Positions 56,751 to 64,000 of a DNA stretch of 64,000 bases are shown here, one piece after another. Where the stretch lies: positions 1,178,001 to 1,242,000 of the forward strand of contig NC_059416.1 of NCBI RefSeq assembly GCF_905220565.1. Direction: 5' to 3'. A program made the position numbers and the translations under genes. Each line of letters opens with the position of its first letter. Position 1 is the first letter of the stretch. Source of the DNA: Melitaea cinxia. Lineage: Eukaryota; Arthropoda; Insecta; Lepidoptera; Nymphalidae. The notes beneath the pieces were generated by a model, which worked only from the letters and a program-made list of their open reading frames with translations, was not told the origin of the DNA and searched no databases.

Positions 56751-56984
56751 TAAATTGCTCAGATCAATGGATTAAAAATTGGTGTACGAAGATTTTTTTT
56801 CGATTTTTGTAAAAATTTTTTTTGTTGGCTCAAGCACAATTTTGGCTGTCTGTAAGATATGGCTAGCTTTAAGACCGCGTCTCGTACTCTACGTATTGTC
56901 TTGAAGCTTTTTATGTTCTTTTAATGTTCATGACTTACAATAAAATGTAAATAAAAGAATAACTATAGTAATCTATATCTACTT

Positions 56985-57297
56985 ATACATTATACAAAAA
57001 AATAAAATTGGAGTGTCTGTTTGTAATATTAAAATAACCGTTTTTTATTAAATGCATATGGATGTATACACGGTACATATACCAAAATAACATTTTTTTA
57101 GAATTTTTGTCTGTTTGTTCCGGCTAATCTCTGAATTGGCTGGACTGATTTTGACGAGACTTTCCCTGGCAGACAGCTGATGTAATAAGGAGTAACGCAG
57201 GTTACTTTCATTTTAGATTTTTTTTATAACTCTGCAAACCAAACAATCACTATTTTTGTTAAATTCCACGCGGATGAAGTCGCGGGCATGGCTAGTC
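56985..57297 (-). repeat. LINE-type repeat, same family as target of the tRNA array
   Basis: On the minus strand it reads ACTAGCCATGCCCGCGACTT and onward, the unbroken version of the repeat at 43873-43950 plus 45497-45735. Confidence 0.6.
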
Positions 57298-57764
57298 TTA
57301 CATATTAAAGCTTACATTAGTTTAAGTTACCTATTATAAAATTGCAAAGGGACAAATTTTAAAATAGTAACTTGTTGCTTGTTCTCCTTATCTCTATATC
57401 TATTACACATTTAGATTTTCATCCTTCATATTCAAATAATACTAAGAATCATTGCAACTTGGCGAGTGGTTTTGTCGGACTGGTGTATACAGACGAACAA
57501 ACAGACACAACAAAAAGTACAGGTTTTGCTTCAATATAAACTATCGATAGTTTGGAAAAGTGTTTTTCAAAATATTTGCAATGTATGGAATCGAACCTAT
57601 CACAGATCTTTATATGTATAAAAAATAATTATCGTAATATATGTACGTGTATAATTCAAAGTTTTTATAGAATTAAATTTAACACGGAGTCAGTTTGTTA
57701 TAAATATACAATAGCTTGTGAACTGTCAAAGTGATTGAAAAAAAAAACCTTTATTTTTATGGTC

Positions 57765-58028
57765 ACTAGGTCGGCAAACAAGCGTACGGCTCACCTGATG
57801 GTAAGCGATTACCGTAGCTTATAGACGCCTGCAACACCAGAAGCATCGCAAGCGCGTTGCCGACCCAATCCCCAATCCCCCCAGGAGCTCTGGTCACCTT
57901 ACTCACCAACAGGAACACAATACTGCTTGAAAACAGTATTATTTAGCTGTGATCTTCTAAGGTCGAGGTACTAACCCAGTCGGGCTGCTCCATATTTTAA
58001 GCAGGAAATTCCTGCTGTGCCCTACCTC
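57765..58028 (-). repeat. Interspersed repeat (AGGTCGGCAAAC family), near full length
   Basis: AGGTCGGCAAACAAGCGTAC to CTGCTGTGCCCTACCTC. Class unclear; possibly SINE-like. Confidence 0.65.
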
Positions 58029-58384
58029 AAACCTAATAAATAAGTTAAGAATAAAGGAAAGGTGATGAGTTCTAGAGATAGCAACTATATGGCTAGCGAA
58101 GTGGATAGCCAGGTTTATACAGGGTTCAGAGCGCTGTCTATGTGGATATCTCTAACGGCTTAAATAGAAAAGATACAAAGTGAACGCGTATAAAACAGTT
58201 AAAGTTTATTTTCAAATATTTTGATAGGAACGAACCGGAGCTTAGTACAAGTTCAGCTGGTTCTCAAAACACTGCGGTACTGTCGACTATGTGCTCTTCT
58301 TATTTTTATACATATTTGAGATAGTGTGAGGATCTAGTAAAAATATAGATCGCATATATTTTTTTCACAATAATTCTATTGACT

Positions 58385-58780
58385 ATGACCAGCCCATTAG
58401 CGTAGTTTGTAGTGGCCCTGCTTTCTATTCAGCGGTTCACGGCTTCGATTCCCGCCTGAGCCTGGGTAAAATATTTTTATTTACATATTTACATTTATGC
58501 GACAAAGCTAGCTCTGCGGTCACCAACCCGCCAGCGTGGTGACTACGGGCAACACACATGAGTTCACGCTATGTTTTGCGCGAATTTGTGGAGGCCTATG
58601 TCTTACAGTGGACTGCGATAGGCTGAAGTGATGCTAATGATGATATGATGATATAAATTATAACTCGGGATATTTATCAAAAAAAGAAGTTAGCTCTAAT
58701 AGTCGGCTGTTACCTATAACACAAGCATTAACTTACTTACCATAGGAACAGACCGCGTGTGTATGTTATAACAAGATATT
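58385..58780 (+). repeat. SINE (GACTAGCC family) with nested GATGAT-tailed retroposon
   Basis: SINE parts 58385-58497 and about 58652-58780 surround a 5'-truncated GATGAT-tailed copy (58498-58651). Confidence 0.6.
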
Positions 58781-59015
58781 TAAATTAATATATTTCTATT
58801 GCAAGGTTGGCAATACTGTTTTAAATATAAATGTCTTTAAAAAATTGTGTAAAAACAAAAAAGAAATAATCAAAGTCCTGATACTTTCATATTGGATAGA
58901 ATTCCTGTATTTTTGATTCAAAAACATTTACATTTATCCCGATATATCAACGGGATCGAAAATTATTGCAGGTGAAATCGCGAGGCGCAGCTAGTCGGTT
59001 ATATATTACTGAAAT

Positions 59016-59367
59016 TACGCTTTAGCTTGTACTATCCCACTACTGGGCATAGGCCTCTTTCCCCATGTAGGAGGAGAATCAGAGCTTAATCCACCACGCT
59101 GCTCCAATGCGGGTTGGCGGATATATTCCCTACTATGAGTAACGATCGCTATTAGGCGTACATGATAGCAACCGGGACTGACAGCTTAACGTGCTCTTCG
59201 AGGCACGTTGGGGAGACCCACAAGGACTGCACAAACACCCAGACCACGGCAAACACCTGTATGGCCAATACAAATGTTTGTCATGTGCGGGGATCGAACC
59301 CGCAACCGCCAGCGCAACAGGCACAATCCATGACTTTGATCGTTGCGCCAACGCGGCGTCAACGGAA
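59016..59367 (-). mobile_element. Full-length tRNA-derived SINE, second copy, 9-bp target duplication
   Basis: The same family and length as 51886-52239. TACTGAAAT lies at 59007-59015 and 59368-59376. Short open frames across it are shadows and not genes. Confidence 0.85.
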
Positions 59368-59784
59368 TACTGAAATATTAATTTTAAATGGTTATGCTAA
59401 ACATAATTATTTTGTGTACTCATTGTTATTTGTGAATCTAATTTATATTTATCAAATGCGTTAATTTCAAGTTTATAATGAAATGTGATTAAATTATGAT
59501 TAATTTATGAACTAGCGGCAGTAAATACTTTGTACAAACTATTTATTGTAGGTGATTAAATAGTGAACTAAAGAGGTATAATATATGTCGCAGACATCTA
59601 TAATCCACGGTAGCCGCTTACCATCAGGTGGACCGACACTTGTTTGTCGACCTAGTCGTATAAAAAAGTTGTTTTTTAATTTTCGTATTGTTTTTCACTA
59701 CTGCGGGACTTCCTACGACTTGTATTTTGGAAGTCCCTAAGGACTTTTCCTAAGAAGATTTACTCTAGCTAGAAAAATATCTAC

Positions 59785-60105
59785 ATGCAATTAAAGGATG
59801 AACTCCCTTTTGAAAAGACAGGATTCTATAGAATTGACTGCAGATGTGGTAGCTCTTATATCGGAGACACTAAGATATTCAAATATCAATGGGTCCAAGA
59901 GCACATAGCTGCGGTTAAGAAATGGGACATCAATAAGACGGAGATTATTGAGCACTTACTACAAGCAGACACAAATCACTGGATCGCGCTCCACGGCCCG
60001 AAAATACTTGCAGTTGAGTGCCATTTCGTACCACGTCTCATCAGAAAAGCGATTGAGATCCAGAAGTATCCCAATTTCAACGGGATAGTGAAATCTAGTG
60101 ATTGA
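59785..60105 (+). pseudogene. Penelope-like element remnant: GIY-YIG endonuclease domain (106 aa)
   Basis: The frame holds GFYRI (residues 13-17) and SSYIG (23-27), the two strands that name the GIY-YIG nuclease fold, with the Cys pair CRC typical of Penelope-like elements between them. The later PRLIRKAIEIQKYP is the usual end of that domain. The Arg normally before the EH motif is absent (WVQEH), so nuclease activity is doubtful. The reverse transcriptase part is missing; only the 3' end of the element is present, in forward orientation. Confidence 0.75.
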
Positions 60106-60209
60106 GTTATGTAAAAAGGGCTTACGTGTTCCTGTAAATTGTTGCCGTAAACACTCTGTCAGTGTAGAGTACAAGCATCTTAACGATAAACGAAAAAGGA
60201 AAAGGGTAG

Positions 60210-60660
60210 ATCGCTATGGCTTACCTGTATAAGTGTTTGCAGGCAAACGAAGAAAAACTGGCTTCAATTATATCGCGACAAGTAATACAACGTAAGTAGA
60301 CGAAAAAATATTCAAGTAAATACGCATTATCAAAGATTACTCCAAAAGTTGTAATCAGATCTTGATTAAATTTAAATTTGCCCACATGATAAACATCGTC
60401 TTTCGATTAAAAATCATTAAAATCGGTACACCCAGTAAAAAGTTATGCGGATTTTCGAGAGTTTCCCTCGATTTCTCTGGAATCCCATCATCAGATCCTG
60501 GTTTCCTTATTATGGTACCAAACTAGGGATATCTACTTTCCAACAAAAAAAGAATTGTTAAAATCGCTTCATAAACGAGGGAGTTATCCCTGAACATACA
60601 TAAAAATATATATATACGCTCGAATTCAGTAACCTCCTCCTTTTTTTGAAGTCGGTTAAA
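60210..60660 (+). repeat. Interspersed repeat, most complete copy of GAAGTCGGTTAAA-ending family
   Basis: It contains TCTTGATTAAATTTAAAT, a CTTTCGATTAAAAATCATTA block and the end CTCCTCCTTTTTTTGAAGTC. Class not determined. Confidence 0.5.
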
Positions 60661-60683
60661 AATAGCATCTAACTGGCAGCTTT

Positions 60684-61015
60684 CTTCAGTCATTCGTGTC
60701 TATGGCGCCTGCAACAATCATTCGTCATTATCATTTCAGCCTATTGCAGTCCACTGCTGGACAAAGGCCTTCACAAGTTCGCGCCAAAAATGGCGTGAAC
60801 TCATGTGCCTGCAACAAAGCAAAAGAGTTCCAAAAAGCAAGTTCCAAAGAGCAAAGAGTTCCAAAATAAAATCGCAGAAGTCCCGTAGGATAAAAAGTTT
60901 TTGTAGTGACCGTGTAAGATTAAAAACTTATAGAAAAAAATTCAACCTCAAACTTCTCGTGCAGATAAATAAAAAAGTTACAAGCACAACATTTAAAGTG
61001 TTAAAAAATAAGTAA
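60684..61015 (+). other. Possible basic exon or decayed gene, interrupted by a retroposon
   Basis: After CTTTCTTCAG (60679-60688) a frame could start ATGGCGCCTGCAACA, but an 89-bp retroposon with duplicated GCCTGCAACAA splits it. Downstream, 60803-61015 is open for 70 codons, very Lys/Arg/Ser rich (KRVPKSKFQRAKSSK), with imperfect repeats of AGAGTTCCAAA. No family is recognised. It may be chance coding potential. Confidence 0.2.
60718..60806 (-). repeat. Short GATGAT-tailed retroposon copy with 11-bp target duplication
   Basis: An 89-bp, strongly 5'-truncated copy. GCCTGCAACAA is duplicated at 60707-60717 and 60807-60817, proving retroposition of even such short pieces. Confidence 0.75.
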
Positions 61016-61128
61016 GCAAAAGAAATTAAATTTTATTAATGCGTATGACTAATATGTGTTTAGATTCTGTGCATCAAAAAATAAGACCGCTAATGGGAGA
61101 TGCAAGTGCAGGTCTAATTCGTCACTTC

Positions 61129-61185
61129 GATTGGCGCTAAGTTTTCGCGCCGCGGGGAGGGTCCACGCAGGCGCCATTTCCCGCC
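61129..61185. promoter_or_regulatory. Candidate promoter: CCAAT plus two E2F-type sites
   Basis: ATTGG (61130-61134), TTTTCGCGCC (61142-61151) and TTTCCCGCC (61177-61185) fall within 57 bp in an otherwise AT-rich area. CCAAT with E2F is the usual pair in promoters of replication and cell-cycle genes. No gene could be attached. Confidence 0.3.
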
Positions 61186-61616
61186 ATTTTCTCAGATTAG
61201 GGATGCCATGTTTAAATAATTCTCTACGATTTCGAGAGATTTATATATAAAATTAGTTTTTTATTAAACCTCTTATTCTTTATATTTTTACTTGTATTTA
61301 GTTAAAATTATTTATAGCTTTATATATATATGTTATTTTTATGTGTACAGATGTGTATGTCTACCGTAAAAACTCAATAAAATAATTTAAAATGAACCAG
61401 AAAAATTATTCGTAAGTAACAATTTAATGATATACTCTAAAACAAAATTATGATACAAATTTTAAACAAAGTTAAACAAAAAAGAAATATTCAGCGTTTT
61501 AAAGCAATTGAAAATTACATTTACAATTTGTTAGTAATTATTGAAATATGTTTAAATTATGTAATTTAGGAGAATAAAATTAGCTTTTGTTATATTAGCG
61601 AGAGTGTTTTCTTTTC

Positions 61617-61833
61617 CGGGGTACAGCTTAATGAAGGATGGTATCCCAGTCATCCCGACCGGTCAGTACTTCCCGCGCTACCGTTACGAGCGCACGACGC
61701 TCTCTCATCTCAACCGGTATCGTATGACAGAAAATATAATAAAAATATAACAAAATGTGCTCCCCAGTGCCCTCTTTTGTGTTGTTTCGGTGTATCAATG
61801 TGTTCGATGTGCTTTACAACCGCTGAAAAAGAT
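61617..61833 (+). promoter_or_regulatory. Candidate promoter and non-coding first exon
   Basis: A GC-richer block contains an arthropod-type initiator TCAGT (about 61663) and ends in GATAC|GTAAGT, a perfect splice donor. Only a 23-codon frame is present, so any exon would be 5' UTR of a gene beyond the window. Speculative. Confidence 0.2.
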
Positions 61834-63862
61834 ACGTAAGTAAACATTCAAGATTTTTAGATAAATTTACAGAATAGACGTTTGTTTTCTCTGGCACCTA
61901 GAGAATAGTGGAGGCATTTTTCGGCTATTCGATACGGGCTTATGTATTTTTTTAAGTATAAAACCTCTTTTTATTAACACAAAAAACAAACCTTTTTAAA
62001 ATTAAATTATTTTTAAAAATGGAATATGTTTTGGAATTATTAACCTACGTTTTCGCTAATGATGCGACGAATATTAACGTGACAAAAGCTTTGAAACAAA
62101 AGTGACGTATCTTATTATAGAAGACATGTATTATTCATTACATATGTCATTTTAAAATTAGATCTGCTCGAATATTTGAATGTGTTTTGAAGTTCTACAA
62201 TTTGAATGTGTATAATTTGTATTGTCAACATATTGACATACGTTTGTGTTTTGTTTCAATCGACGAGTTACGTGACATTTTATGTTTTTCTAATTTCGTA
62301 GTTAATCATAAAATTACATGGACAGTTAATTTATAATTTGAATTGTATCATAAAAAGATATAAAGGTAATTTTCAATGTAAAATAATAAAAATAAAATTT
62401 ATTTAAAGGAATCAGTGAAATAGTTTTAAACATAGGTTCCGTTTTGTGAAATCATATTTCCTTCTTTGATAAATATATAAACATTCATTTTGTAGCTTTC
62501 GAGTTATTTCAAGTAGGATGCTGGATTTTTAATTAAGATAGTTAACCTAAAACACGCGATACCGTTAATTCTATTAATTAGATGATATTAAAATTTTTTT
62601 TTTCCGGAACAATTCTTATATATATATATATATATATATACACTTTGAAGCGAGAAAGTTATATGTAATAAATCTTTTAATTTATTTAATATTAATATTT
62701 TTTTTACTACATATGTAGTTATTGTTAAATATTTTGAGACATAGAATTCACATAAATTAACTATCTATATATCCAATTACTAGTATAGTAAGAATAATAA
62801 GTATAGGAATAATTATGACTTTTCATGCTTTCACTATACTAATATATTACTAATATATAAATACTATATATTAATACGTGTAGTGTTGTACCCCTTTTTA
62901 CGAAAATTGTGCGGACGGAAGAGTATGAAATATCGCACAAATATAATTTTTATAGAGAAGAAGCGTAGAGTACTGATATTTTTTTATTATGGATAAAAAA
63001 TACATTAAATTAATAAAAAAAAATATAACGCACTTTACTATGTATTTAACACACACACGCATATATCTTTTGTTTAATGTTCAAAGTTATAATTCAAATT
63101 AATTATTGTCGAATTTCGACCAATCTAGTATTTTTAAATGCACAAATTAACAAATAAATTTATCATAAAGTTTTAAACTATATAAATATGTTACGTACCA
63201 TATAATTATATAACATAATACGTTCATTATATATTACATAAAAATGTTCCCTTAAAATATTAATTTCGCCGTAAGACCGTTTATTTTTCCTTGATAAAAT
63301 ATGATCTGTCTAGCGCAGTGGTAGTAAATCAGTCTTCTTGTAAGTCGTTTCAATTTTCGTTAAACATATATATATTATTGATTTTACGTGTTTATTTTCG
63401 TAAAGAAGTTATTGTTTTTATTTAAAACATAAAAAAAAACTAAATATATTTTAAGTCACAAAGACTAAAAACAACGATTAAAACAATCAAGAAAAATTAG
63501 TACAATAAAAACCGTTCGGGTATTATATTACATTGTATTAAATATATGAAGAAGAATAATTATGAAGAAGCGTAAGAAATACGCAAATCTGAAATGAAAA
63601 ATTAAAAAAGGAAATCAAATTAAATTTAATAAAAATTAAACGTAACTTGCCAATAATTGCTGTTGCAATATTTATTTCAAATTCTGGTATATGGACTTAC
63701 AAATGTATGATAATGATCATAAAATTTCGAAAAATTGATTTTTATTTGGTTTAATGGGATTTAATACTGCCAAAGGAGCGTAAATGATTTTGCTAATGTA
63801 ACCTAAAGTGGAGAATAAACGAAGGAGAATGAATACTGTCGAGTTTTACTTTTATACTATAT
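61834..63862. other. Very AT-rich, apparently single-copy DNA
   Basis: No SINE or LINE family of the window recurs here and no meaningful frame is open. It could be intron or intergenic DNA of a neighbouring gene. Confidence 0.4.
62619..62641. repeat. (TA)n microsatellite
   Basis: Roughly a dozen TA units inside AT-rich unique DNA. Confidence 0.9.
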
Positions 63863-64000
63863 AACGAGGTCGGCAAACAAGCGTATGGTTCACCTGATGA
63901 AAAGCGATTACCGTAGCTTATAAAGTCCTGCAACACCAGAAGCATCGCAAGCGCGTTGCCGACCCCAGGAGATCTGGTCACCTTACTCACCAACAGTAAC
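63863..64000 (-). repeat. Interspersed repeat (AGGTCGGCAAAC family), cut by window end
   Basis: The same family start; the window ends inside it. Confidence 0.65.

Overview
The window is repeat-dense, AT-rich nuclear DNA from an insect, almost certainly a moth or butterfly. Evidence: GT-AG introns several kb long; many copies of tRNA-derived SINEs, Jockey-type LINE tails and short interspersed repeats of the kind that fill lepidopteran genomes; a Tc1 transposon with TA target duplication; and no bacterial gene organisation. The species cannot be named from the sequence.

Left half (about 4.2-26.7 kb, minus strand): one host protein gene can be assembled exon by exon. Twelve exons with GT-AG splice sites and matching phases run from an ATG at 26700 to a TGA at 4202 and give a 561-residue, mostly coiled-coil protein of the CCDC63/CCDC114 (ODAD1) family. 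This family supplies subunits of the outer dynein arm docking complex of cilia and sperm flagella. The introns (up to about 5.6 kb) are filled with SINEs, LINE fragments, MITEs and a 1.55-kb Harbinger-like element.

Middle (about 27-46 kb): almost entirely mobile DNA. It contains an apparently intact Tc1/mariner-superfamily transposon (32487-34057) with 26-bp perfect terminal repeats, an uninterrupted 344-codon transposase and an unusual DD35E spacing. It also contains an inverted tandem array (43951-45496) of five copies of a roughly 310-bp unit, each carrying a perfect 72-nt tRNA cloverleaf with pol III A and B boxes. The array is flanked by a 14-bp target duplication, so it seems to have moved as one piece. 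Related single, dimeric or deleted copies lie at 1.2, 17.7, 25.1, 27.8 and 42.2 kb.

Right half (46-64 kb): SINE/LINE fragments, several nested insertions with readable target duplications, a Penelope-like GIY-YIG endonuclease remnant (about 59.8-60.1 kb), and two GC-richer patches near 61.1 and 61.7 kb that look more like promoter DNA than repeat. No second complete host gene was found. The best candidate for something undescribed is the dispersed tRNA-cloverleaf repeat and its inverted multimer.
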